Below, piece after piece: positions 43,520 to 51,855 of a stretch of DNA of 64,000 nt (its first letter is position 1; the number at the start of each line of letters is the position of its first letter). The stretch covers positions 124,001 through 188,000 of the forward strand of contig NZ_QKRB01000046.1 in NCBI RefSeq assembly GCF_003233845.1. Direction: 5' to 3'. The position numbers and the translations under genes were made by a program. Below the pieces are notes generated by a model. That model had not been told where the DNA came from, did no database searches, and saw only the letters and a list, made by a program, of their open reading frames with translations. The stretch is from Paenibacillus sambharensis (GTDB lineage: Bacteria; Bacillota; Bacilli; Paenibacillales; Paenibacillaceae).

Positions 43520-44859
43520 TGAATACGAACCGGTCACTTCAACTCCCCTCCCACCGGGCATATTTGGCCTTGGCCCTGCCGCTGACGATATCGACCATCA
43601 CCACTCCGCTGCTCGGGGCGGCGGACACGGCCATTATCGGTCACTTGAACAACCCGGCCTACCTGGGAGGCATTGCTGTCGGAACGCTTATCTTCAATAC
43701 CTTATACTGGCTGTTCGGATTCCTTAGAGTGAGCACGTCCGGATTTACGGCACAGGCGGCGGGATCGGGGAATCAGGCTGAGGGAATCGCAGCCCTTGTC
43801 CGCCCGTTAATGATCGCCTTAGTGATCGGGATGACCTTCATCGCGCTGCAAAAGCCGCTACTCGCTGCGGCTCTTTATTTTATTGGCCCCGAGCCGGATG
43901 TGGCCGTTCAAGCCGTTCAATACTTCGATATCCGGATATGGGGTGCGCCGCTGACACTCGTGAATTATGTTCTTGTCGGCTGGCTGATGGGCTTGTCGCG
44001 TTTGAAGGAAACGCTGTTCGTGCAGATCTTCATGAATGTGTTTAATATTATACTCGACCTGCTCTTCATTCAGGTGTTTCATTGGAACGTTCCCGGGGCG
44101 GCAGCAGCTACCCTGATTGCCGAAGGGCTGGGATGTGCGCTCGGCATTATGCTTGTTCTCCGTTCCCGAATATGGAAAGAATGGCGCCAGAATAAGACTT
44201 CTGAATGGAAGCAGTGGTTCCAGGGCTCGCAGTGGAAGAGAATCATGTCGACCAACAGCGACCTCATGATCCGGACCGCCTGCCTGCTTGCCATGTTCAA
44301 TCTATTCACCTCGCAGAGTGCCGGACTTGGAACAGAGGTGCTGGCTGCCAACGCAATTCTGCTGCAATTGCAATATATGATGGCTTACTTCTTCGACGGC
44401 TTCGGTAATGCCAGCAGTATCCTTGCCGGGCAAGCCCGCGGATCCGCCAGCGTTCTGCTGTTAAAGCGAACACTCAAGCTTTCCTGGATGTGGACTGCTG
44501 CCGTAGCGCTCTTCATCAGTGTCCTGTATGGATGGCTGGGCCGGCCGCTGGTTGCCTTGTTTACGGAGCATGCTGCCGTACAAGAGATCGCGGGCACGTA
44601 CAGCCACTGGCTGATCTGGTTCCCGCTGAGCGCCGGTGCTGGCCTTGTTTTCTACGGTGTTTTTACAGGAATGACATTGACTTATCCCATCCGCAATTCC
44701 ATGCTGGTCTCCTTGGCACTATATCTGCTGGCCATTGCAATCCTCGTTCCGTCTTACGGCAACAACGGGCTATGGTTATCCTTCCTATTGTTCGCGGTGG
44801 GAAGATCCGCATTTCTGGTTATGTATATTCCGCATCTGTTCAGGAAGCTCAGCTATTAA
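43516..44859 (+). CDS. MATE-family efflux transporter (DinF-like), coupled to the Cnt-type importer
   Basis: A 447-residue MATE antiporter with about twelve helices: PLTISTITTPLLGAADTAII, FLRVSTSGFTAQAAGSGN, GLSRLKETLFVQIFMNVFNI, FDGFGNASSILAGQARGS. DinF-type MATE proteins exchange Na+ or H+ for organic compounds. The gene begins inside the end of the CntF-like gene (ATGATGA) and ends the Zur-controlled operon. In known zinc metallophore systems a separate exporter releases the metallophore, usually an MFS protein; this MATE could fill that role. That is inference. Confidence 0.87.
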   Translation: MMNTNRSLQLPSHRAYLALALPLTISTITTPLLGAADTAIIGHLNNPAYLGGIAVGTLIFNTLYWLFGFLRVSTSGFTAQAAGSGNQAEGIAALVRPLMIALVIGMTFIALQKPLLAAALYFIGPEPDVAVQAVQYFDIRIWGAPLTLVNYVLVGWLMGLSRLKETLFVQIFMNVFNIILDLLFIQVFHWNVPGAAAATLIAEGLGCALGIMLVLRSRIWKEWRQNKTSEWKQWFQGSQWKRIMSTNSDLMIRTACLLAMFNLFTSQSAGLGTEVLAANAILLQLQYMMAYFFDGFGNASSILAGQARGSASVLLLKRTLKLSWMWTAAVALFISVLYGWLGRPLVALFTEHAAVQEIAGTYSHWLIWFPLSAGAGLVFYGVFTGMTLTYPIRNSMLVSLALYLLAIAILVPSYGNNGLWLSFLLFAVGRSAFLVMYIPHLFRKLSY

Positions 44860-44902
44860 TACCAGGTAATCAGACAACCGGCCTGCTGCAGCAGGCCCAG
44901 CA

Positions 44903-44944
44903 AAGGGCTGTCCCGCATGTCATCATGACTTAGGGGCAGCCCTT
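44903..44944. terminator. Bidirectional terminator between converging operons
   Basis: AAGGGCTG-T-CCC pairs with GGG-G-CAGCCCTT (one mismatch) between the MATE gene and the converging methyltransferase gene. Confidence 0.6.
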
Positions 44945-44969
44945 GGTAATTTGTGCGCCAGAGAAGCGG

Positions 44970-45827
44970 TTACGCATTCCGCCCTGTCTGCCAATGGACG
45001 AACACGCCGTAATATCGGTGCGGGTACACCATTTTGCCATCGCGCTCAAAGGCGTGCTTGCTGATCAGCTCGTGGGCGTAAGCAACCTGTTCCTCGCCGC
45101 TGCATCGCACTTTTCGCATATTATCTTCCAACAGCTGCTCCCGGTTCTCGTAGACCGTCTCCTTCTCCAGCGGAACAAGTGTAACCTCGGCATGGATCCC
45201 GATTTGATACAGTATATTCACCAAGTGAATATAGTCTCTGCGTCCCAGCTGCACATCGAAGCCGCTCAGCTTGCTCAGCTCTACCAGATGCGGCTTCTCC
45301 GGACCGCTCGTCAGGCCGACAACCGCCCGCTTGCGGGCATGCCTGTTCATACGAAGCAGAGCCTCTTCAATCTCCTGCATGCGGTAGAAGCAGTTTACAC
45401 CGAAGACAACATCATAGGTGCGTTCCAGGCGGGCTTCCTCCCACTTGCCCTGCATACAGCCGGTATTCGTAATACCCTGCTGCTTCAGGCCTGATTGTAT
45501 GAATTCAAGCACATTGCTGGAGATATCCAAACATGTCAGAGACTTGACCTTTCCCGCGACCGGATAGGTATAATTCCCCCAGCCCGGACCGATCTCCAGC
45601 ACTTCATCTTCCCTATCCATCCATTCCAGCAATTGCTGACGCATGGGCTCCAGATAAGGATCAATCTCTGTAAGGCCATCATAACGCTTCAGGTGCTGCG
45701 CCCAGAAAGCATCCTCCGCAGCATCATCGGTCATTCGCCTGGATAGCGTTCCATCCGGACTCTTCCCCAGCTCTCTCCACGTATCAGCGAAACGTTCCTG
45801 CATTGTAACACCTGTATACATCGCCAT
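44970..45827 (-). CDS. SAM-dependent methyltransferase coupled to the FecBCD-type zinc-locus transporter
   Basis: A 285-residue class I methyltransferase with motif I VLEIGPGWGNYTYPVAGKV and acidic loop LTCLDISSNVLEFIQ, then YDVVFGVNCFYRMQEIEEAL. C-terminal HHrich-free region ends YPHRYYGVFVHWQT. Start ATG at 45827 (GGAGAGAAGG upstream), 10 bases after the ATPase stop, so it is the last gene of the binding-protein/permease/ATPase operon behind a Zur box. It could modify a metallophore. It has a normal SAM motif rather than the nicotianamine-synthase pattern, so I do not call it a CntL homolog. Confidence 0.8.
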   Translation of the reverse strand: MAMYTGVTMQERFADTWRELGKSPDGTLSRRMTDDAAEDAFWAQHLKRYDGLTEIDPYLEPMRQQLLEWMDREDEVLEIGPGWGNYTYPVAGKVKSLTCLDISSNVLEFIQSGLKQQGITNTGCMQGKWEEARLERTYDVVFGVNCFYRMQEIEEALLRMNRHARKRAVVGLTSGPEKPHLVELSKLSGFDVQLGRRDYIHLVNILYQIGIHAEVTLVPLEKETVYENREQLLEDNMRKVRCSGEEQVAYAHELISKHAFERDGKMVYPHRYYGVFVHWQTGRNA

Positions 45828-45837
45828 CCTTCTCTCC

Positions 45838-46611
45838 TCATACAGGGTGCAGAGCCAGGATCTGCAGACCCAGCCTGCCCTCGGTAATCTCTGCTTCAAC
45901 GCCATATACTTCCTTTACATGATCAGCTGTCAGCACCTCTTCCGGCTTGCCCATGGCATGAACAACGCCTTGACGCATAAGAATTAACTGGTCGGAATAA
46001 CGGGCTGCCAGCTCCAGATCATGCAGTACCAGAATAACGAGACTGCCGCTCTTGCGGGATAAGTCCTTGAGCAATTCCAGAACCTCCAGCTGATGCCGAA
46101 TATCGAGCGCGGAGGTAGGCTCATCGAGCATCAGAACCTCCGGCTCCTGGGCAAGCGCACGGGCAATGGCCACCTTCTGGCGCTGACCGCCGCTGAGCTC
46201 ATTCAGGTAATTATGACGGAGCGGCTCCAGCCCGAGGAACGAGATGACATGTCCCACAATAGCCAGGTCCCGGTCGCTCACCCCCCACTTCATGTGCGGC
46301 TTGCGTCCAATCAATACAGCATCCGTAACGCTCAGCGGGAATGTCTCCGATGTCGACTGCGGCACATACCCCTGCTTCTTGGCAAGCTCTCCTCCTGAAT
46401 AAGCATTCAGAGACTTGCCGAACAGCCGGATTTCCCCCTGCTCGGGCTTCACAATACGTGCCAGGCATTTCAGCAGCGTACTCTTCCCTGAGCCATTCGG
46501 ACCTACAATACTCACGACCTGAGATTGGGCCAGCTGCAGGCTGATTCCTCTCAGTATTCCGGTGCTTCCGTAGCCAAAGAACAGATTCTCGATATCCAAG
46601 GCTGTTTTCAT
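45838..46611 (-). CDS. FecE-type ABC transporter ATP-binding protein (metal chelate)
   Basis: A 257-residue siderophore/B12-class ATPase: Walker A GPNGSGKSTL, signature LSGGQRQKVA, Walker B LMLDEPTSALDI, switch His VLHDLELAARY. ATG at 46611; a TTG at 46623 lies on top of the ribosome site AAGGAGAGG. Third gene of the Zur-boxed transporter operon. Confidence 0.88.
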   Translation of the reverse strand: MKTALDIENLFFGYGSTGILRGISLQLAQSQVVSIVGPNGSGKSTLLKCLARIVKPEQGEIRLFGKSLNAYSGGELAKKQGYVPQSTSETFPLSVTDAVLIGRKPHMKWGVSDRDLAIVGHVISFLGLEPLRHNYLNELSGGQRQKVAIARALAQEPEVLMLDEPTSALDIRHQLEVLELLKDLSRKSGSLVILVLHDLELAARYSDQLILMRQGVVHAMGKPEEVLTADHVKEVYGVEAEITEGRLGLQILALHPV

Positions 46612-46630
46612 ATGAGCCGTCAACCTCTCC

Positions 46631-47725
46631 TTATGCCCAGATGGTGCGTTTCTTCTTGATTAGTATGTATATAAAGAAGGGTGCTCCGATGAGCGAGGTA
46701 ATAATGCCGACAGGAATCTCCGTAGGAGCCATAACCGTCCGCGCCAGTGTATCCGCCAGCAGCAGCAGGAAGCCCCCGAGCAGACATGAGCATGGCAGCA
46801 GGAAGCGGTTGTCCACGCCAATTACCATACGGCTGATATGCGGAGCGACCATGCCAACGAAACCGATAATGCCTGTGAAGGCGATCGTCGACGCAGCGGC
46901 AAGTGTAACCAGTATCAGACAAATCATTCTCATCCGGCTGACGTTGACACCCAGAGTCGACGCTACCTCCTCTCCCGAGCTTAGAGCATTCAGATCCCAC
47001 GCGTAACGAAACAATACCAGCAAGGATATGATCAATATCGGGAACAGAATCCCGACCGAGCTCCACTTAGCTCCCCACAATCCGCCCATCAGCCACATAA
47101 CAAGATCCCGCAGGGCTTCATTATTGGAAAAATACTTCATGGCCGAGACGCCGGCCGAGAATAAATAACTAATAGCCACACCCGCAAGCAGCAGTGTCTC
47201 TGAGATTCCACCCTTTAACCGGGCTATGCTGTACACCGCAATCATGGCCATACAAGCAAACAGGAAAGCGTTAAGCACAATAGCAACCTGGCCGTGCTCA
47301 ACCAGCTTAAGCCCAAAGACGCTCGTTCCCAGCACGATTGCGGACGCTGCCCCGAAGGCTGCCCCACTTGATACCCCCAGTGTAAAGGGATCGGCAAGCG
47401 GATTGCGGAGAATGCCCTGCATGACCGCGCCAGCACCGGCTAGAGCAGCGCCTGCCAGAATACCAAGGCATACCCTCGGCAGCCGCAGCTGCCAGATGAT
47501 ATAGTCATTCATTTGCTGCTGCTGGCTCATTGGTTCATCACTCCAGAGCAGCCTGTGCAGAATCACTCTTGCCACATCGCCAGGCTCAATGCCTACAGCA
47601 CCAATTGTAATGGAATAAAGTCCCGTTACAATCAGCGCAGCTAATAACGCTGCCAGCAAGGACAGCTTCTTCGTCCAGTCTTTCCGGTAATGCTTCACTA
47701 ACGCTGTGGTCTGAAGTCCATTCAT
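46631..47725 (-). CDS. FecCD-type ABC transporter permease (metal chelate)
   Basis: A 364-residue permease with about ten helices: LRLPRVCLGILAGAALAGAG, GILRNPLADPFTLGVSSGAA and the coupling motif GIIGFVGMVAPHISRMVIG. One permease gene only, so it probably works as a homodimer, unlike the yclNO pair at 5-7 kb. It sits 21 bases after the binding-protein gene. Confidence 0.9.
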   Translation of the reverse strand: MNGLQTTALVKHYRKDWTKKLSLLAALLAALIVTGLYSITIGAVGIEPGDVARVILHRLLWSDEPMSQQQQMNDYIIWQLRLPRVCLGILAGAALAGAGAVMQGILRNPLADPFTLGVSSGAAFGAASAIVLGTSVFGLKLVEHGQVAIVLNAFLFACMAMIAVYSIARLKGGISETLLLAGVAISYLFSAGVSAMKYFSNNEALRDLVMWLMGGLWGAKWSSVGILFPILIISLLVLFRYAWDLNALSSGEEVASTLGVNVSRMRMICLILVTLAAASTIAFTGIIGFVGMVAPHISRMVIGVDNRFLLPCSCLLGGFLLLLADTLARTVMAPTEIPVGIITSLIGAPFFIYILIKKKRTIWA

Positions 47726-47746
47726 CTCCTACGTACCTCTTCCTGC

Positions 47747-48859
47747 TTATGGGGTTGGATACAGCCAGGTCCCTTTGAAGGGAACGTCCAGCCAGCTTTC
47801 AAAATATTCCCTCGCGTAGGTTTCCGGCTGGATGTCCCTGAACAGATCAGGGTACAGGTGCTTCGCCAAATACATAGCTCCAATGTAGGTACGGTCTGAG
47901 CCCAGCAGATTCGTCTGAAAAAAATAAACCTGTCCCGTTTTCCCTGCGTTCGTCTCGCTGATCACCGACTGCTTGAGCGCCATGTCAATGGCTGCCTTCG
48001 CTTCGACCGGTTCTGCCACGTCATACCCGCCGAAGGAACTGCTGTTGAGCACGACAAAATCGGGATTTTCCTTTACAACGTACTCGGCATTCACTTTCAC
48101 CGTAGTGCTCGTACTCTGCGGGTCCCACTCCAGGCCGCTGTCCAGACTGACTCCTCCTGCCATTAGAATTCCTTGCCCTTCTCCTACCCTGCTCGTGAAA
48201 ACATTATAGTTGCCTGTGTTCAAAGCGCCTGCAGAGATTGCCATGCCTCTCTTCTTGTCCTCCGGCTTGAGCTGCTGAACACGCTCAGCGAGCGTGGCCT
48301 CGATCTCCTCTTTCCAGCGTATGAACTCCTCCGCTCTCTTCTCGGCCCCCATCATCTTCGCAAGCGTTCCAAATTCGGCTGTGTAGGTATCCGGTTTATG
48401 CAAATCAAGTCTTACAACCTGTATTCCCGCAGGCTCCAGCTTGGACTCAAGCTCCGTGCTGGGCCTATTGGTGAAAGCGACAACGACTTCTGGCTGAAGC
48501 GATATGATCGTCTCAAAGCTTACTTCATTCGTCTTGCCGACATCCGGCAATTCCTGCAAGCCTAAGTACGAGTTGAAACGATGCGTCTGGTCGCCTACAC
48601 CCACGAGCTTATCCTCCACCTGAAGCAGCTTCATCGCTTCCGCAGCGTTCCGGTTGAGGACAATAACCCGCTCTGCAGGCTTGTTAAAGACAAATTCTTT
48701 GCCTATAGAATCCTTAATCGTGATGCTCTGAACCTCGGCGGCTGCCTGCGTGTAATCCGTTTCGGAAGCGGGCTTCTCAGGTGAGCCGCATCCTGCCAGT
48801 ACGGCAGCAAGCAAACCTATTCCAACACATGTAAGCCAAGCCTTCTTGATGGTTACCAT
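47747..48859 (-). CDS. FecB-type metal-chelate-binding lipoprotein
   Basis: A 370-residue lipoprotein with lipobox VLAGC and a class III binding fold: ERVIVLNRNAAEAMKLLQVE, ISLQPEVVVAFTNRPSTELE, KENPDFVVLNSSSFGG. It is first in the operon. I chose the ATG at 48859 (AGGAGAGG upstream). The frame is open further but that would cross a Zur-like box at 48879-48889. Zinc or another Zur-relevant metal chelate is the inferred ligand, not iron. Confidence 0.85.
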   Translation of the reverse strand: MVTIKKAWLTCVGIGLLAAVLAGCGSPEKPASETDYTQAAAEVQSITIKDSIGKEFVFNKPAERVIVLNRNAAEAMKLLQVEDKLVGVGDQTHRFNSYLGLQELPDVGKTNEVSFETIISLQPEVVVAFTNRPSTELESKLEPAGIQVVRLDLHKPDTYTAEFGTLAKMMGAEKRAEEFIRWKEEIEATLAERVQQLKPEDKKRGMAISAGALNTGNYNVFTSRVGEGQGILMAGGVSLDSGLEWDPQSTSTTVKVNAEYVVKENPDFVVLNSSSFGGYDVAEPVEAKAAIDMALKQSVISETNAGKTGQVYFFQTNLLGSDRTYIGAMYLAKHLYPDLFRDIQPETYAREYFESWLDVPFKGTWLYPTP

Positions 48860-48878
48860 TATGAATCCTCTCCTATAT

Positions 48879-48889
48879 GTAAAAATTAC
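48879..48889. promoter_or_regulatory. Zur box 3
   Basis: GTAAA-A-ATTAC, one mismatch from GTAAT-N-ATTAC, 20 bases upstream of the FecB-type start and downstream of zur. Confidence 0.55.
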
Positions 48890-48985
48890 TGTTAAAGTTA
48901 GTGGTGGTACATTGGACAGACCAAAATCGATGTCTCTCCAATCCGTCCGCACTCAGCCTCCACGGGCTTTCATTGCGGTCTTTCA

Positions 48986-49432
48986 TTATGAATTGGCGTT
49001 CTCTTCTCCCTGCCCTTGCCTGCCTGCACAATGCTGGCAGTAACCATACACTTCAAACTTATGTCTGACAATGATGAAGGAAGAGGGGGCTTCAAAGGCT
49101 GTCATTGGGCAAAAGGGGAGTGGCAGAATCGCATCACAGCCGAGGCAAATCAGATGATGATGGTGATGATCCACACAGCTCAGCTTATATTTAAAACCGT
49201 CGTCAAAATCAAACTGCTCGACAATACCCGCATCCCTCATCAGCCGGACATTCCGGTAAATGGTATCGTAACTGACTCCCGGGTACACGCGTGCCATTCG
49301 TTCATATAACTCCCGCGACTGCAAAAACCCATCTGCCTCGCTAAAGATTTGAAGAAGCGTCCTCCGCTGCGACGTGACTCGCAGGCCCGCGAGCTCCAGC
49401 CTCCTCACAATCAATGAAAGCTTATTCCCCAT
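48986..49432 (-). CDS. zur: Zinc uptake regulator Zur (Fur family)
   Basis: A 148-residue Fur-family repressor most like B. subtilis Zur. It has the winged helix (LRVTSQRRTLLQIFSEAD, YPGVSYDTIYRNVRLMRDAG), the run DHHHHHLICLGC and the C-terminal HKFEVYGYCQHC. The two CxxC pairs hold structural zinc; His/Cys residues in the hinge sense zinc. With zinc bound it represses genes behind TCGTAATNATTACGA-type boxes, several of which lie in this region. Between the FecB-type gene and a divergent COG0523 gene. Confidence 0.9.
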   Translation of the reverse strand: MGNKLSLIVRRLELAGLRVTSQRRTLLQIFSEADGFLQSRELYERMARVYPGVSYDTIYRNVRLMRDAGIVEQFDFDDGFKYKLSCVDHHHHHLICLGCDAILPLPFCPMTAFEAPSSFIIVRHKFEVYGYCQHCAGRQGQGEENANS

Positions 49433-49542
49433 CGCCCGCTTCCCCCTTCCATTCCATCTCTGAATCTGTTGATGTCAGGATAAACATGAATATTCGCTTG
49501 AGTCCCTCCTCACCGTAATACTATATAACTTGCTTCTTAAAC

Positions 49543-49553
49543 GTAATATTTAC
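49543..49553. promoter_or_regulatory. Zur box 4
   Basis: CGTAAT-A-TTTACTA; core GTAATATTTAC is identical to the core at 50777-50787. It lies in the zur/COG0523 divergent gap, about 90 bases before the COG0523 start. Confidence 0.6.
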
Positions 49554-49643
49554 TATTATAATGACAACTACCTGCATATACAAGAAGCAGGGATGTTTTT
49601 TTCTCTACTGCTAATCCACACAACCATTTTGGAGGTGCCCGAC

Positions 49644-50705
49644 ATGAGAAGAGTTCCTGTCATCATACTAAGCGGATTTCTGGGAAGCGGCAAAACGACA
49701 TTACTGCTGAGGCTGCTCAAACAGGCAAATGACCGAAGACTTAAGACAGCCGTATTAATGAACGAGCTGGGACAATCTGATGTGGACAGCGGACTGATCC
49801 ATGCTGACTGGCCCGGAGCCTCGCTCGAAAATTTGCTGGACGGATGCATGTGCTGCAGCAAGAAGTCTGAGGTGGCCGGCTGTATCAGACGACTAATCGA
49901 ACAGCAGCCTGATGTCATCTTCATCGAGCTAACCGGCGTAGCCAATCCGGAAGAAGTCGTTGAGGTACTTACAGACCCTTCCCTGCTGAACCGTGTAGAG
50001 CTCAGGCATATCATTACCGTCCTCGACTCGGAATGGGTGCTGGAGTACGACAGCCTGTTTAATACCGACCTGGCACTAAAGCACACGCTGCGCCGCCAGA
50101 TGGAGGTGGCAGATACAATTCTTATAAACAAGACCGACCTGGCTTCGTCCTCCCAGCTGGCCAAGATCACCAAATCCATAGCAAGACAAAATGATAAGGC
50201 AGCTGTTCACTACACCCGGCACAGCGACATGGATTTGAATCCTGTATTCTCCTCCCTGCAGCCCGCCGCCAACAGCCTCCCTGCGGTAAGCAGAGGACTG
50301 AAAGTATCTGTTTCCGTTCGCAAACGGCCGGAATCTTCCGCACATACACACGAGCACTCACCTGGACCCGGAAAGGAACAGGAGCATACAGCTGCTGCCG
50401 GGACAGGATCGTTTACACGGGTCAAAACCGTCACTCTCGCTGTGCCTGAGCATACTCTCATTACCGTCAAACAGGCAGATCAATTTATACAGAAGTGGCG
50501 GGACGGTCTGCTGAGGGCGAAAGGCTACATCGCGGGTTCTGAAAGGAAAGAGCCATGCAAGCTTGTCCAATTTGCCGGTAAACGAATCTACTGGAGTGAT
50601 ACGGATTACCACGGGCCATCCTATCTGGTATTCATAGGCATCGATTTGGACCGTCAGCAGATCGAACAGGATTGGAACCGTCTGTTGAACGTAATAACGG
50701 CATGA
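49644..50705 (+). CDS. COG0523-family GTPase metallochaperone 1
   Basis: A 353-residue G3E GTPase: Walker A GFLGSGKTT, the metal-binding GCMCCS (CxCC), EDLTG-type FIELTGVANPEE, NKTD for guanine. The linker after residue 245 holds a His-bearing stretch (HTHEHSPGPGKEQEH). The family hands metal, typically zinc, to client proteins, and many members are induced in zinc starvation. I chose the ATG at 49644 after TTGGAGGTG; 38 more open codons upstream overlap the Zur box. Divergent from zur. Confidence 0.88.
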   Translation: MRRVPVIILSGFLGSGKTTLLLRLLKQANDRRLKTAVLMNELGQSDVDSGLIHADWPGASLENLLDGCMCCSKKSEVAGCIRRLIEQQPDVIFIELTGVANPEEVVEVLTDPSLLNRVELRHIITVLDSEWVLEYDSLFNTDLALKHTLRRQMEVADTILINKTDLASSSQLAKITKSIARQNDKAAVHYTRHSDMDLNPVFSSLQPAANSLPAVSRGLKVSVSVRKRPESSAHTHEHSPGPGKEQEHTAAAGTGSFTRVKTVTLAVPEHTLITVKQADQFIQKWRDGLLRAKGYIAGSERKEPCKLVQFAGKRIYWSDTDYHGPSYLVFIGIDLDRQQIEQDWNRLLNVITA

Positions 50706-50776
50706 CCTAATACGATCACGGGCAGGATGCCTTCCTAATTTGACAGAGACGGAAATGATCCTTATACTGCTTATTA

Positions 50777-50787
50777 GTAATATTTAC
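50777..50787. promoter_or_regulatory. Zur box 5
   Basis: AGTAAT-A-TTTACGC; core GTAATATTTAC, 37 bases before the second COG0523 start and identical to box 4. Confidence 0.65.
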
Positions 50788-50823
50788 GCATAAACTTTTA
50801 TTCTTATTTAGGGAGTGTTAACA

Positions 50824-51834
50824 ATGTCCAATGTTGGGTCAACTACTGAGCGTGTTCCCGTCTCCGTTCTAACCGGCTTTCTTGGCGCGGGGAAAACCAC
50901 CCTGCTCAACCACATTCTCACTGCCGATCATGGTCAGAAGATTGCTGTCATCGTCAATGAGTTTGGCGAAGTAGGCATCGATAATCAGCTTGTTGTGGGA
51001 GCTGACGAAGAGATTTTCGAGATGAATAATGGCTGCATTTGCTGCACCGTGCGCGGTGATCTCATCCGCATCCTCGGAGAATTGATGGATGCCAAACGAG
51101 GAATCAGTGACCGGAAGGCAGACTTTGACCGCGTTGTTATTGAAACCACCGGCCTTGCCGATCCCGCTCCGGTAGCCCAGACCTTCTTCGTCGATGAAGA
51201 GATGGCAGAGTTCTATAAGCTGGATGCCATCATTACAATGGTTGATGCCAAGCATGCTCCGCAACATCTGGATGAAGGTCATGAAGCGCAGGAGCAGGTG
51301 GCCTTCGCGGATGTGCTGCTGCTCAACAAGACCGATCTGGTCGAGGAAGAGGAGCTGCTTAAGCTGGAGCAAAGGCTGCGAGCCATGAACCCGTACTCCA
51401 AAATTTACAGAACCCGCAAGTCCAGCATCGACATTGACCGTATCCTGGGCATTGACGCCTTTGACCTCAACAAGAAGCTGGAGCTAGACCCCGGCTTTCT
51501 CGAGGAAGAAGATCACGACCATGATGACGATGTCGTATCCTTCGTGATGAGCGATGAACGCCCCCTCGACTTGAACAAGCTGGAGGCTTTCATAAACAGG
51601 TGGCTGATGGATCATGGCCCCGATACGTTCCGCTATAAGGGAATTCTGAATATTAGGGGCCTTAAGCAGCGGGTTGTTTTCCAGGGGATACATATGCTGT
51701 TTGACTCGTCGCCAGATCGGGATTGGAGAGAAGATGAGGTCAGGAAGAGCGAGATCGTTATTATCGGCAGAAACCTCGACCAAGCCTGGTTCCAGGAGCA
51801 GTTCTCCAAGTGTATTGTAGAACCGGCATCATAG
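50824..51834 (+). CDS. COG0523-family GTPase metallochaperone 2 (ZagA/YciC-like)
   Basis: A 336-residue G3E GTPase: Walker A GFLGAGKTTL, metal motif NNGCICCTVRGDL, VIETTGLADPAPVAQTFF, NKTDLV, and an acidic His segment EEEDHDHDDD near residue 228. The C-terminal domain (DTFRYKGILNIRG) is of the CobW type. This pattern resembles B. subtilis ZagA (YciC), a zinc chaperone induced under zinc limitation. ATG at 50824 after TAGGGAGTG. Differs from the first COG0523 gene in metal loop and linker, so the two may serve different clients. Confidence 0.9.
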   Translation: MSNVGSTTERVPVSVLTGFLGAGKTTLLNHILTADHGQKIAVIVNEFGEVGIDNQLVVGADEEIFEMNNGCICCTVRGDLIRILGELMDAKRGISDRKADFDRVVIETTGLADPAPVAQTFFVDEEMAEFYKLDAIITMVDAKHAPQHLDEGHEAQEQVAFADVLLLNKTDLVEEEELLKLEQRLRAMNPYSKIYRTRKSSIDIDRILGIDAFDLNKKLELDPGFLEEEDHDHDDDVVSFVMSDERPLDLNKLEAFINRWLMDHGPDTFRYKGILNIRGLKQRVVFQGIHMLFDSSPDRDWREDEVRKSEIVIIGRNLDQAWFQEQFSKCIVEPAS

Positions 51835-51855
51835 GCTGAAGAAGGAGCCGCAGCC

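Noticed and set aside
44970-45827. Homolog of CntL (nicotianamine-like metallophore synthase)
   Set aside because: The SAM motif is that of an ordinary class I methyltransferase; I see no synthase-specific pattern, so I call only a methyltransferase.
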